The notes: generated from the letters alone by a model not told the origin. 64,000 bases of DNA from Comamonas sp. BIGb0124 (GCF_003752175.1 NZ_RJVF01000009.1:806001-870000); one strand, 5' to 3'; positions 7,648 to 16,083 are shown, numbered from the stretch's first letter. Numbers and translations: made by a program.

Positions 7648-9840
7648 TCAATACACCACGATCTTGCCGGTGGGCCTTGGGCTGTGGCAGTCGTTGTAGA
7701 AGTACTCGCCCGGTTGGGTGAACGTGTACTTGGCCGATTCGCCCGGGGCCAGCTTGAAGTTGAACTTGCCTTCGAAGAACTGCGTCGCGCAATGCGTGTT
7801 CTCGTTGCTGGCCTGGTTCGTGAAGGTGACTTCGGTGTTGGCCGGCACACGCATCCAGGTCGGCGTCATCGCATTGACGGCTGTCGACTCGGCAGCGCCG
7901 GGCGCGTTGGTCGCGGTCTGCACGCGTGCCAGGAACACAGTGTTCGGTGTCGGCAGCGCCGCACCTTCGACCGGGTTGCCCGAGACGGGGCGGCGCACGA
8001 TCGGCGGCTCGGGCGTGGCTGCAGGGGGAACCTTGCCGCCCACCTTGAATGCCCACAGGTAATCGCCGCGCGGTGCGGAGTTGCCGTAGGGAATCGAGGT
8101 GCCGCCGGCGTAGACGGCGATGTACTGCTCACCGTCGATCTCGTAAGAAACCGGACTGGCGCTGATGGCCGCACCCGTCTGGAAGCGCCACACTTCTTCG
8201 CCCGTGTAGCCGTCCATGGCCAGCAGATTGCCATCGGGCTGGCCGATGTACAGCAGCCCGCTGCCGGTGGTCAGCACGCCGTTGCCATGCACCACCGAGT
8301 AGGGCAGGGACTTCTTCCAGCGGACGATGTTGGTGCTGGGGTCGACGGCGACGATGCCGCCCGTCATGTAAGACCCCGGCGGGCGCAGGCCGTTGCTGGA
8401 TTCGGTCAGCGAGTGCGCTGCGCCGACGTAGCCGAGTCCCGTGTAGACCAGTCCGGTGGTCGGGCTGAACGACTGATGGTTCCAGTTCGCGCCGCCGCCG
8501 TGGCCCGGTGTCGACAGGATGGGGATGTCCCAGTGCGGATCGAACAGGCAGCCCGTCTTGTAGTTGGGCACGGCACGGTTCGGATCGCCGGGCAGGGCAG
8601 TGCCCAGCGGCTGGTTGACGATGCAGGTCTCGACGAAAGCGCCTTGCCGCGGGATCGGCTGCGTGGGCCAGGTGGCCTGGCGTGCGTCCTGCTTGACAGG
8701 CACTTCGTCGATGCCGAGCGGTGCCGAGCCGTCCTTGCGGTCCAGGATGAAGTACATGCCGGTCTTGCTGCCGTAGATCACGACCTTGCGGTCCTGTCCG
8801 TTGATCTTGACGTCGGCCAGCACGGGCGACATCACATTGTCCATGTCCCAGATGTCGTGGTGCACCGACTGGAAGTGCCACTTGTACTCGCCGGTCTTCA
8901 GGTCGAGCGCCACGATGGAATTGGCGAACAGGTTCATGCCGGGGCGCGAAGAGCCGTCCTGCGAAGAGCCGCCGCGCGAGTTGCCGAAGGTCCAGTAGAC
9001 CATGTTCAGCTCGGGGTCGACCGCCGGATGCACCCAGGGCGTGGCGCCTGTGCGGTTGGCTTCCGAGGCGCTGCCCCACGAGTCGTAGCCCATTTCGCCG
9101 GGACGGGGAACGCCCCAGAAGCTCGTGAGCACGTCGCCGTTGGTCGCATCGGCCGAGAATGCCGCGCCGCGCGAACCGTCGTTGGTGCCGATGTAGAGCC
9201 GCTTGTCGTGATAGACCAGCGCCACTTTCTGCACCCCGCCCAGGTAGCCGGGATCCGTGTTTGCCGTCGGGTACTGCTTGATCCAGGCCACTTCGCCGCT
9301 GTCGATCTTCAGGGCGACCAGGCGGTTGCCCGAGGCGATGGTGTAGACCAGGCCCAGGTCCTTCGCCACGGCCACGCCGCGACGTGTGAGCGCGTCGTAG
9401 GGCGTGGTCCACTTCCACTTGGTCACGCCGGTCTTGCCGTCGACCGCCAGCACATTGCCCAGCGCCGATTCGATGTAGATCACACCGTCGACGACCACCG
9501 TGGTGCTCTGGTTGGTGCCGGTGTTCAGGCCGCCTTCGATGCGGTTGAGCCAGGCGCCGCCGAGCTGCGAGACTTTTTCCTTGGTGATCTGATCGAGCTT
9601 GGAGTAGTTCTGATTGCCCAGATTGCCGCCGACCTTCGGGAAGTCCTTGTCGCCGGGGGTGCAGCAGTCCTTGAGGTCGACCGCGCCGACGGGATCCGGT
9701 GTGGGCGTGGGCGGAGGGTTAGGCGTCGTCGTGGGCGGCGTTTCGTTGGAGGAGTCGTTTCCCCCGCAGGCGACCAGGAGGATGGGCGTGGTCAACACAC
9801 CGCAGAGGAGCAGCGAGGACGTTAGATATCTGAGCTTCAT
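7648..9840 (-). CDS. lipoprotein PQQ-type quinoprotein with C-terminal cupredoxin-like domain
   Basis: 730 residues. A lipoprotein signal ends at Cys25 (LVAC), followed by a Thr/Pro-rich linker (about 33-52). An eight-bladed PQQ-dehydrogenase-like propeller (about 55-605) contains W-motif repeats such as GKTGVTKWKW, LKTGEYKWHFQ and YTGEEVWRFQTG, and the family block HHDIWDMDNVMSPVL. The vicinal Cys-Cys of methanol-type dehydrogenases is absent from the expected blade; the only CC is at the N-terminus (DCC). The last 100 residues resemble a cupredoxin, with His683, Cys684, Cys718 and His719, but there is no canonical Cys-x2-4-His-x-x-Met site. Probably an outer periplasmic dehydrogenase of an alcohol or polyol; PQQ binding and substrate are inferred. 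Confidence 0.85.
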   Translation of the reverse strand: MKLRYLTSSLLLCGVLTTPILLVACGGNDSSNETPPTTTPNPPPTPTPDPVGAVDLKDCCTPGDKDFPKVGGNLGNQNYSKLDQITKEKVSQLGGAWLNRIEGGLNTGTNQSTTVVVDGVIYIESALGNVLAVDGKTGVTKWKWTTPYDALTRRGVAVAKDLGLVYTIASGNRLVALKIDSGEVAWIKQYPTANTDPGYLGGVQKVALVYHDKRLYIGTNDGSRGAAFSADATNGDVLTSFWGVPRPGEMGYDSWGSASEANRTGATPWVHPAVDPELNMVYWTFGNSRGGSSQDGSSRPGMNLFANSIVALDLKTGEYKWHFQSVHHDIWDMDNVMSPVLADVKINGQDRKVVIYGSKTGMYFILDRKDGSAPLGIDEVPVKQDARQATWPTQPIPRQGAFVETCIVNQPLGTALPGDPNRAVPNYKTGCLFDPHWDIPILSTPGHGGGANWNHQSFSPTTGLVYTGLGYVGAAHSLTESSNGLRPPGSYMTGGIVAVDPSTNIVRWKKSLPYSVVHGNGVLTTGSGLLYIGQPDGNLLAMDGYTGEEVWRFQTGAAISASPVSYEIDGEQYIAVYAGGTSIPYGNSAPRGDYLWAFKVGGKVPPAATPEPPIVRRPVSGNPVEGAALPTPNTVFLARVQTATNAPGAAESTAVNAMTPTWMRVPANTEVTFTNQASNENTHCATQFFEGKFNFKLAPGESAKYTFTQPGEYFYNDCHSPRPTGKIVVY

Positions 9841-9969
9841 GGAAGATTGACTCCAGTCTGGCTGAAAGAAAAGGCAGGAAGACGGTCGCGCGCGTCATGC
9901 GTCGGCGATGCGCGCGCGATGGATGGGCCCGGGCGGGGCAGCGCGTGCACGCCGCCCGGGCCGTCGCGA

Positions 9970-11007
9970 TCACTCGGTGCAGAACTCGGTCAGGCCCATG
10001 GCGGACTTGATGCCCTGCACGATGAACTTCTGGAAGGGTTCGGCACCGGCGCCGCTCAGGTCGGCCGTGAACGAGTTGGCGTTGTGGCCCAGCGTGGTCA
10101 GCCAGGCGCGGCCACCGTCGTAGTACTGGCACCAGGCCACCGGGTGGAAGTCCTTGTGGCCCGGGTGGGGAGCGGACGTCAGGGGATTGAGCGTCGACGT
10201 GTCCACCTTCGCCAGGAACTTCACGTTGGTGGGGAAGGGCTCGAGGTTGTACCACTCGTCCTGGAAGCCGAACTTGAGCGGGATGCCTTGCGTGGAGGGA
10301 TCCGTGGCGAGGATCTCGACATCGCCCGCACGGTTGGGGCCGTGGTTGTAGAAGTTCGCGTTGCCCAGCAGGCCTTCGTAGTAGGGCCAGTTGTATTCGG
10401 CGCCGAAGGCGTTGTGCAGTGCCACGAAACCGCCGCCGCGCCGCATGTAGTTGCGCAGGGCCGTGCGCGCCGCATCGTTGCTGTTCGGCGCAGCTGCATT
10501 CCACAGGGTGTCGCGGTTGCTGGACGCAAAGATGACCGCCTTGTACTGGTTGATGCGGCCGGCAAGAATCGTCACGTCTTCCGTCCAGTCCGCCTGGATG
10601 CCGTTTTCCGTCATCAACCGCACCAGGCCGGCCTGCATGACGTTGTTGTCGGCCATCGGGGGGTTGAGGCCCGCTGCCATCACGGTGCCCAGGTTGGCGT
10701 GGCGCGGCCCAGCCGTGCGCGAATAGATCAGCACGCGATCGGGTGTGGTCGCAAAGGCGCCCCAGTCGTTGTAGCACTTCGGGCTGGTGCCGCGGCACAC
10801 GTTGTAGTAGGTGTCCAGCAACTCGTCCGGCACGTCGATCGGCGGAACCTCGGGCACCTCCGGAACATCGGGGCCTCCTGCAACAGGGTCTTCCACGACG
10901 GGGGTTTCGGCGACCGGATCGTTGTTGTCGCTGCCACCGCCGCAGGCGGCCAGGGTGAGAGCGAGCGCGGAGGCCATTGCAAGGGCCAGTGTTTTCTTCG
11001 ATTTCAA
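9970..11007 (-). CDS. ThuA-like domain lipoprotein
   Basis: 345 residues. A lipoprotein signal has its lipobox at LAAC (Cys22), followed by an acidic Pro-rich linker (about 28-60). The remainder is a ThuA/trehalose-utilisation-like domain related to class I amidotransferase folds. Visible family motifs are SRTAGPRHANLG, GGGFVALHNAFG, NHGPNRAGDVEI and the closing GGRAWLTTLGH. It precedes the quinoprotein gene by 129 bp on the same strand, so the two probably form one unit, both exported and lipid-anchored. ThuA proteins elsewhere cluster with sugar or polyol oxidation genes; the chemical role here is unknown. Confidence 0.82.
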   Translation of the reverse strand: MKSKKTLALAMASALALTLAACGGGSDNNDPVAETPVVEDPVAGGPDVPEVPEVPPIDVPDELLDTYYNVCRGTSPKCYNDWGAFATTPDRVLIYSRTAGPRHANLGTVMAAGLNPPMADNNVMQAGLVRLMTENGIQADWTEDVTILAGRINQYKAVIFASSNRDTLWNAAAPNSNDAARTALRNYMRRGGGFVALHNAFGAEYNWPYYEGLLGNANFYNHGPNRAGDVEILATDPSTQGIPLKFGFQDEWYNLEPFPTNVKFLAKVDTSTLNPLTSAPHPGHKDFHPVAWCQYYDGGRAWLTTLGHNANSFTADLSGAGAEPFQKFIVQGIKSAMGLTEFCTE

Positions 11008-11199
11008 AGATGTCTCCTCAAGATTACGGGTTGCTGAACTCAGGAAAAAAGCCGATTCAAGCCACCGGTCCGTCGTGGCGTTCCGCTGATGGGGCTGGCC
11101 ACGAAGACGATGTGCAACTGCGCAAAGAGCCCTGACGGGCCTGTCGATACCGAGCCAATTTCTCGGCAGCAGTGGTGCAGGCGGAATACTAAGTTGAAA

Positions 11200-11231
11200 T
11201 GGAAAACATTTCCTAATGGAAATCCCTTCCT
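11200..11231 (+). promoter_or_regulatory. tandem IclR-type operators upstream of the IclR gene
   Basis: TGGAAAACATTTCCT (11200-11214) matches the remembered E. coli IclR consensus TGGAAATNATTTCCA at 12 of its 14 fixed positions. A second, weaker copy TGGAAATCCCTTCCT (11217-11231) follows, so the GGAAA half-sites are 17 bp apart. It sits in the 287-bp region between the divergent ThuA lipoprotein and IclR genes and could control both. The same GGAAA-N3-TTTCC arrangement lies before the TRAP operon at 7486. Confidence 0.65.
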
Positions 11232-11294
11232 AGTATTTGAACGATGTTTGTCGCTACACTCGCGCAACAGAGAAAAAGAGACAGAGAGATACAG

Positions 11295-12077
11295 ATGAGC
11301 AGTGCGCTTGAAAGGGCCTTCCAGGCTTTGGAGCTGTTGTCGACCCGCCCTTCGGGGTGTCCGTTGTCGACGTTGGCGAGTGAGTTGGACATCCCGCTCA
11401 GCGCCTCCCATCGTTTGCTCGCGGAGCTGATCAAGTGCGGTTACGTCCGGCAGAACCCGCAGGACGGCCAATACGTGCTCACCATCAAGCTGGTCTCCGT
11501 CGGGCTGTCGTTTCTGAGTGCCTCCGGTATCGTCGATGTCGCACAGCCTCTGCTCGACAACCTGGCGTCGGTCTCGGGTGATCTGGTTCGCCTGGCCGTG
11601 GTCGACGGCGAAGACCTCACCTTTGTCGCCAAGGCGCAGGGTGCGACACGCGGCCTGCGCTACGACCCCGACATGGGCCTGTCGGTCGCGCTGTCGTGCA
11701 GCGCTGCGGGCATCGCCTGGCTCTCGACCATGAGCGACGACGAGGCCATGACGCTGGTCGCCAAGAAGGGATTGGGCAAACCCGAAGATTTCGGTCCGAA
11801 GGCCCCGACCTCGATCAAAGGCGTGATGGCGCTGGTCAAGGCGTCCAGGCAACAGGGCTTCAGCATGATCGTGGACGTCTTCGGCCCGGGCATGAGTTCG
11901 ATGGCGGCACCGGTTCTCGATTTCCAGGGCCGGGCGATCGGTGTGGTCACCATTGCAGGCCCTTCGGTCAGGCTGAATGCGGCCCGGATGGAAGCCCTCG
12001 GTCCTGCGCTGCTCGAGGCGGCGCAAGAGGTGTCGCGGGCCAGCACGGCCTCGTCGCTTTTCAAGAAGTGCGCGTGA
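11295..12077 (+). CDS. IclR family transcriptional regulator
   Basis: 260 residues with an N-terminal winged helix-turn-helix (about 1-65; PLSTLASELDIPLSASHRLL is the recognition region) and a C-terminal IclR effector domain (about 80-255; blocks LTFVAKAQGATRGL, SCSAAGIAWLS and SMAAPVLDFQGRAIGVV). An in-frame ATG exists at 11244, but only 11295 has a purine-rich site (GAGAGA) in front, and it starts exactly where IclR proteins normally begin. It lies next to the ThuA/quinoprotein pair on the opposite strand. Near-identical palindromes before it and before dctP make it the likely regulator of itself and of the TRAP operon. Confidence 0.92.
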   Translation: MSSALERAFQALELLSTRPSGCPLSTLASELDIPLSASHRLLAELIKCGYVRQNPQDGQYVLTIKLVSVGLSFLSASGIVDVAQPLLDNLASVSGDLVRLAVVDGEDLTFVAKAQGATRGLRYDPDMGLSVALSCSAAGIAWLSTMSDDEAMTLVAKKGLGKPEDFGPKAPTSIKGVMALVKASRQQGFSMIVDVFGPGMSSMAAPVLDFQGRAIGVVTIAGPSVRLNAARMEALGPALLEAAQEVSRASTASSLFKKCA

Positions 12078-12114
12078 TCGCGGCCGTCCGACTCGCTCCT
12101 CGAAGGGATACCCC

Positions 12115-12615
12115 ATGAACATTCAACGATGCCTGGCTCACTGCCTGGTCGCGGCCTGCGCCTTCGCCGCCGCAGGGTGCGATTCCTCGCACATCGAAGC
12201 CCGCAATGCGTGGGCCCGCACCACCGGTCCTTCGCAAGCCAATGCCCGGGTCTTCGTCGATCTCCAGTCGCCGTCTGCAGGCAAGCTGGTCGGCGTCTCC
12301 ACCCCCAGCGCCAAGGTGGCTCGGCTGCACGAGGTCACGCTCACCGGACATGTGTCGCGCGAGCGTGCGGTCGATGCGCTCGATCTGCCGGCCGGCGAAG
12401 CCGTCCAGCTCAAGCCCGGCGGTGATCACATCGTGCTGCTCGGACTGACGCAGGAGCTCGTCGCCGGCCAGACCGTGCCGCTGACCCTGCGTGTGATGGA
12501 TCCTGCCGGCAAGACCCGGAACGTCGACGTCAAGGTGGCGATCCGAGCGCCCGAGGTGCATCGGCATGACGACGACATCGACGACGATGGCGATCACACC
12601 GGCCATGGGCATTGA
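12115..12615 (+). CDS. PCuAC-like (DUF461) lipoprotein lacking the copper methionines
   Basis: 166 residues. The lipobox AAGC has Cys22 followed by Asp, which in E. coli favours inner-membrane retention. The body has the PCuAC copper-chaperone fold, including the conserved LHEV, LPAGEAVQLKPGGDH and LLGL blocks. The family copper site is H-x10-M-x21-H-x-M. Here both histidines are kept at the right spacing (His72, His105), but the methionines are Glu83 and Val107. A His/Asp-rich tail of about 20 residues (HRHDDDIDDD, then DHTGHGH) follows. It lies 37 bp after the IclR gene. Cu(I) binding by the usual site is doubtful; another metal, or binding by the tail, is possible. Confidence 0.82.
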   Translation: MNIQRCLAHCLVAACAFAAAGCDSSHIEARNAWARTTGPSQANARVFVDLQSPSAGKLVGVSTPSAKVARLHEVTLTGHVSRERAVDALDLPAGEAVQLKPGGDHIVLLGLTQELVAGQTVPLTLRVMDPAGKTRNVDVKVAIRAPEVHRHDDDIDDDGDHTGHGH

Positions 12616-12762
12616 GGGGCGTGCGGCAGGTCGGCAGAAGGGTTCGCGAGGACTTCATGTGCCGAGGTGCAGCCCAGCCCGGCGAGACTGCACGCGTGAC
12701 AGCGGCAGGGCGCGCTCTGTGGTGGAATGCCTGCCTGCCCCGTCATTCATCGCTCGATCACC

Positions 12763-13710
12763 ATGCGGCATTTCAACGCTGAACAGACCCAGGCCGCGCT
12801 CGGCTTTCCCCGGCTGATCGATGGTCTGGCCGATGCCTTTGCCGGCGAGGCCACCGTGCCCCTGCGCCATACGCATGCCGTCACCTGCGGTCAGGCCAGC
12901 GGCACGTCGCTGCTCATGCCGGCCTGGAGCGATCAGGGTTATTACGGCCTGAAGGTCATCAACATCTTCGACGGCAATGCGGCCCTGGGCCTGCCGGGCC
13001 TGCATGCGGCCTACATCCTGTTCGACGCCACCACCGGCGTGCCGCTGGCAACGCTCGACGGCGATGTGATCACCGCCTGGCGCACGGCGGCGGCCGCTGC
13101 GCTGGGGGCCCGTTTTCTGGCCGCGGACGATGCCCGTACGCTGCTGATCGTGGGCGGTGGCCGCATTGCAGGGCTGCTGGCACAGGCCATGGCGGCCGTG
13201 CGGCCCATCGAGCAGGTTCGAATCTGGACCCGCAAGCCGGAGCAGGCCGATCGTCTGGCCCGGCAATTGCAGCAACAGGGTCATCGGGCCAGTGCCTGCG
13301 CCGACCTGGCCGATGCGGTCGCCCAGTCCGACATCGTGAGTTGCGCCACCTTGTCGACCGAGCCCCTGGTGTGGCGCGACTGGCTCAAGCCCGGTTCCCA
13401 TCTCGATCTCATCGGCTCTTTCACACCGCGGATGACCGAGGCCGCCCCGGATTGCTTCGACGGTGCGCATGTGTACGTCGATACGCCCGAGGCGCTCATG
13501 AAATCGGGCGATATCCTGAATGCGGTGGCTGCCGGTGCTCTGCGCGAGAGCGACATCGCCGGCACCTTGGCCGATCTGTGCCGGGGCAGCGTCCGCCCGC
13601 CTGCAGCAGCCGACGGCGAAGCCCGGCCGCGCACGGTCTTCAAGGCCGTCGGCAGCGCCGTGGAGGATCTTGCGGCTGCCGTGCTGGTGTACGAGTCGCT
13701 GGCGGGTTGA
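12763..13710 (+). CDS. ornithine cyclodeaminase / mu-crystallin family protein
   Basis: 315-residue NAD(P)-dependent enzyme of the ornithine cyclodeaminase/ketimine reductase family. ATG 12763 is chosen because homologues begin near MRHFNAEQT; an ATG at 12727 adds twelve unlikely residues. Features are the substrate-domain block VPLRHTH, the LLMPAW and GLKVINIF strands, and a Rossmann glycine motif LLIVGGGRIAGLL (about residues 127-139), here GGGRIA rather than the usual GxGxQA. The C-terminus carries DLCRGSVRP and TVFKAVGSAVEDLAAA, both typical. Possible activities include delta1-pyrroline-2-carboxylate reduction or amino-acid dehydrogenation; the sequence does not decide. Confidence 0.85.
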   Translation: MRHFNAEQTQAALGFPRLIDGLADAFAGEATVPLRHTHAVTCGQASGTSLLMPAWSDQGYYGLKVINIFDGNAALGLPGLHAAYILFDATTGVPLATLDGDVITAWRTAAAAALGARFLAADDARTLLIVGGGRIAGLLAQAMAAVRPIEQVRIWTRKPEQADRLARQLQQQGHRASACADLADAVAQSDIVSCATLSTEPLVWRDWLKPGSHLDLIGSFTPRMTEAAPDCFDGAHVYVDTPEALMKSGDILNAVAAGALRESDIAGTLADLCRGSVRPPAAADGEARPRTVFKAVGSAVEDLAAAVLVYESLAG

Positions 13711-13804
13711 GGATGAACCGGCCACGCGGGGTGTGCCGGCGGTCTATGCCGTGGCCTTGGCGTGTCTCGTCGGCCGAGCGGGCCGGCAGACCGACCGTGC
13801 CGGC

Positions 13805-13960
13805 TCAACTGGCGTAGACCACCATCGCCACGCCGGCCACGCCCAGGGCCATGGCCAGAACGGCCAGCAGCATGTGCAGGCGTACCTGGCGATGCGCCGA
13901 GCGCTCGGACTCCGAAGGGGCGCCCCCCAGTTCCTGAGGGTCTATGTACCGCAAAGGCAT
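13805..13960 (-). CDS. small single-span membrane protein, hypothetical
   Basis: A 51-codon frame on the minus strand. A charged N-terminal half (starts MPLRYIDPQELGG, then SESERSAHRQVR) is followed by one membrane helix (MLLAVLAMALGVAGVAMVVY) that ends at the C-terminus. This layout, the good codon use and the lack of any competing gene argue that it is real. A GGAGAG lies about twelve bases before the ATG, a rather long spacing. The neighbours are a convergent cyclodeaminase gene and a divergent small membrane-protein gene. Function unknown. Confidence 0.5.
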   Translation of the reverse strand: MPLRYIDPQELGGAPSESERSAHRQVRLHMLLAVLAMALGVAGVAMVVYAS

Positions 13961-14159
13961 ACGGGTTCCAGTCTCTCCAGACAGCCAAGCCGGCGCGGGA
14001 GGCGGGGGCTCGGAGCCATTCTACAAACGCATGCGGTCGGGGGAAATACAGCAAAAGTCTGCACGTGGTGCCGCCTCGTGGCGCCGGCACCACGCTGCCG
14101 CGGGCACAATCGGTGCCTCGTGGCGTTGGTGGCAAGGCCGGATCGTTGTTGGAGTCGGA

Positions 14160-14381
14160 ATGAACGTGACTGCCCAGGAAGTCTGGACGGCGGTGAACCT
14201 GTTGCTGGTCTGGCTGGCGCTTTGGCTGCCATGGTCGGCCTACGGCCTGGCGGTCGTCTTTACCGTGGGCGTGCTGCGCCGGCGGCAGTGGTGGGGCGTG
14301 CTGCTCATCGTGCTGGCCGTGGTGCTGACCCTGATGGTCGGCGTTGCCAGCGCGGTGCTGCGCCCCGTTCCCTACTCCTGA
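14160..14381 (+). CDS. small two-span membrane protein, hypothetical
   Basis: 73 residues, starting at ATG 14160 with GGAG five bases upstream. Two hydrophobic helices (about 10-40 and 44-68) are separated by a basic turn (RRRQWWG). It converges on gpsA, which ends 13 bp away. I do not recognise the family. Short proteins of this kind occur beside gpsA in related genomes, but this is from memory and cannot be checked here. Confidence 0.6.
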   Translation: MNVTAQEVWTAVNLLLVWLALWLPWSAYGLAVVFTVGVLRRRQWWGVLLIVLAVVLTLMVGVASAVLRPVPYS

Positions 14382-14394
14382 CCGCGACGGCCGG

Positions 14395-15465
14395 TCACAA
14401 CGGCGGGTGAACTTCGGTGGTGGCGCCGCGTTCCATCAGTGCGCTGACCGCCTGGGCCGGCGTGATGCGGCCATCGAGCAGTTCGACGACCCCTGCCGTG
14501 ATGGGCATGTCGACGTCGAGCGACGCGGCACGGGCCAGCACGGTGCGTGCCGAATACACGCCTTCGGCCACATGCCCCAGCGACTGCACCGATTGCTCCA
14601 GCGTCTGGCCCTGGGCGAGCAGCATGCCCACCCGGCGGTTGCGCGACAGGTCGCCGGTGGCGGTCAACACCAGATCGCCCAGACCCGAGAGGCCCATGAA
14701 GGTTTCCGTCTGCGCACCCAGTGCAAAGCCCAGCCGGGCCATCTCGGCCAAGCCGCGCGTGATGAGCGCGGCACGGGCGTTCAGGCCCAGTCCCAGCCCG
14801 TCGCAGAGACCGACGGCAATGGCCAGCACGTTCTTGACGGCGCCGCCGACTTCCACGCCGATCGGGTCGTCGCTGGCGTAGACCCGCAGGGTGGCGTTGT
14901 GGCAGGCCCGCACGAGCAACTGGCTGACGGCCGGGTCGCGGCTGGCGGCCACCAGTGCCGAAGGCTGGAGCTTGGCGACTTCCTGCGCAAAACTCGGCCC
15001 GCTCAGCACGCCGGCCTTCATGAAGGGAGAGACCTGCGCCCGGATCTCGTGGCCCAGCAGGCCGTTGGGCTGGGAGTCGGCATGCCGTCCCGCCGCTGCG
15101 GCCCGTGCCTGCTCGAAGCCCTTGCACAGCCAAGCCACCGGTGTGCCGGTCTCTGCCAGCACCGTCAGCATGCCGCGCAGGGCCGACATCGGCGTGGCGA
15201 TCACCACCAGATCGAACCCTGCGGCATAACGGGGCAGTTCGGTCACCGCGCGGCTGTCGATGGCCAGCCCCTGGGGCAGGGCGATGCCCGGCAGATAACG
15301 GACGTTCTCATGCGTGGCCTGCATGGCCTGGGCCTGTTCGGCCGACCGGCTCCACAGCGTGACCCGGTGCCCGCCGGCCATGTGCATGTTGATGGCCAGG
15401 GCGGTACCCCAGGCCCCTGAACCGAGGACGAGGATGTGAAGCGGAGGCAGCGGGGACGAACTCAT
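14395..15465 (-). CDS. gpsA: glycerol-3-phosphate dehydrogenase [NAD(P)+]
   Basis: Reduces dihydroxyacetone phosphate to sn-glycerol-3-phosphate for phospholipid synthesis in the cytoplasm. 356 residues, slightly longer than E. coli GpsA (339). It shows the Rossmann motif [12 protein letters not shown] (about 13-24), the conserved Lys in [22 protein letters not shown], and the C-terminal blocks [15 protein letters not shown] and [17 protein letters not shown]. It lies downstream of secB on the same strand but is separated from it by a strong terminator, so it is probably transcribed on its own. Confidence 0.96.
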   Translation of the reverse strand: MSSSPLPPLHILVLGSGAWGTALAINMHMAGGHRVTLWSRSAEQAQAMQATHENVRYLPGIALPQGLAIDSRAVTELPRYAAGFDLVVIATPMSALRGMLTVLAETGTPVAWLCKGFEQARAAAAGRHADSQPNGLLGHEIRAQVSPFMKAGVLSGPSFAQEVAKLQPSALVAASRDPAVSQLLVRACHNATLRVYASDDPIGVEVGGAVKNVLAIAVGLCDGLGLGLNARAALITRGLAEMARLGFALGAQTETFMGLSGLGDLVLTATGDLSRNRRVGMLLAQGQTLEQSVQSLGHVAEGVYSARTVLARAASLDVDMPITAGVVELLDGRITPAQAVSALMERGATTEVHPPL

Positions 15466-15531
15466 GATGCGGCGTCGGGCAGAGAGACAACAGGTTCTGG
15501 AGTGGAGCGCACCGAACGGGTACGGGTTCCC

Positions 15532-15571
15532 GAAAAAAGAACGGGCCGGTCGTCGAGACGGCGACCGGCCC
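15532..15571 (-). terminator. rho-independent terminator after secB
   Basis: The stem GGGCCGGTCG (15543-15552) pairs with CGACCGGCCC (15562-15571) across a nine-base loop. On the minus strand it runs into a U-rich tract (A-run at 15533-15538 on the plus strand). It ends the rhodanese-grxC-secB unit. Confidence 0.85.
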
Positions 15572-15627
15572 TTGAGCTTAGAGCAGACCCGGCCCGGAGG
15601 CCAGACCTGCCGTGCGCCAAGCGGGGT

Positions 15628-16083
15628 TTATTGCGTGACGGTGGGGGCGGCAGCGGCTTGCTGCTGCTGGGCTTCGTACATGGCCTGGAAGTTGATTTCC
15701 GCCAGGTGCACGGGCGGGAAGCCGGCTTGCGTGACGGTGTTGGCCACGCTGGCACGCAGGTAGGGGTACACGATCTGGGGGCAGGCGATGCTCAGGATCG
15801 GGCCGAGCTGCTCGTCGGGCAGGTTGCGGATTTCGAAGATGCCAGCTTGCTTGGCCTCGACCAGGAACACCGTGCGGTCTTCGATCTTGGTCTGCACGGT
15901 GGCGGTCACGGCCACTTCGTAGATGCCGTCGGCAACCGGTTCGGCGGCCACGGCCAGTTGGATGTCGACCGAAGGCTGTTGCTGCTCGAGCAGGATCTGG
16001 GGCGAGTTGGGCTGCTCGAGCGACAGATCCTTGAGGTAGACGCGCTGGATCTGGAACACGGGATCTTGGTTGACTTCGGACAT
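15628..16083 (-). CDS. secB: protein-export chaperone SecB
   Basis: Tetrameric cytoplasmic chaperone that keeps pre-proteins unfolded and passes them to SecA. 151 residues, close to the E. coli length. Typical blocks are [19 protein letters not shown] at the N-terminus and [19 protein letters not shown], then [20 protein letters not shown], which carry the peptide-binding groove and SecA contact residues. The C-terminus is a flexible Gln/Ala tail. It is the last gene of the rhodanese-grxC-secB unit, 227 bp after grxC, and is followed by a terminator. Confidence 0.98.
   Translation of the reverse strand: MSEVNQDPVFQIQRVYLKDLSLEQPNSPQILLEQQQPSVDIQLAVAAEPVADGIYEVAVTATVQTKIEDRTVFLVEAKQAGIFEIRNLPDEQLGPILSIACPQIVYPYLRASVANTVTQAGFPPVHLAEINFQAMYEAQQQQAAAAPTVTQ

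Noticed and set aside
7684-9825. 713-codon open frame opposite the quinoprotein gene
   Set aside because: Mirror of a real gene with signal peptide and propeller motifs; no recognisable domain in the mirror frame.
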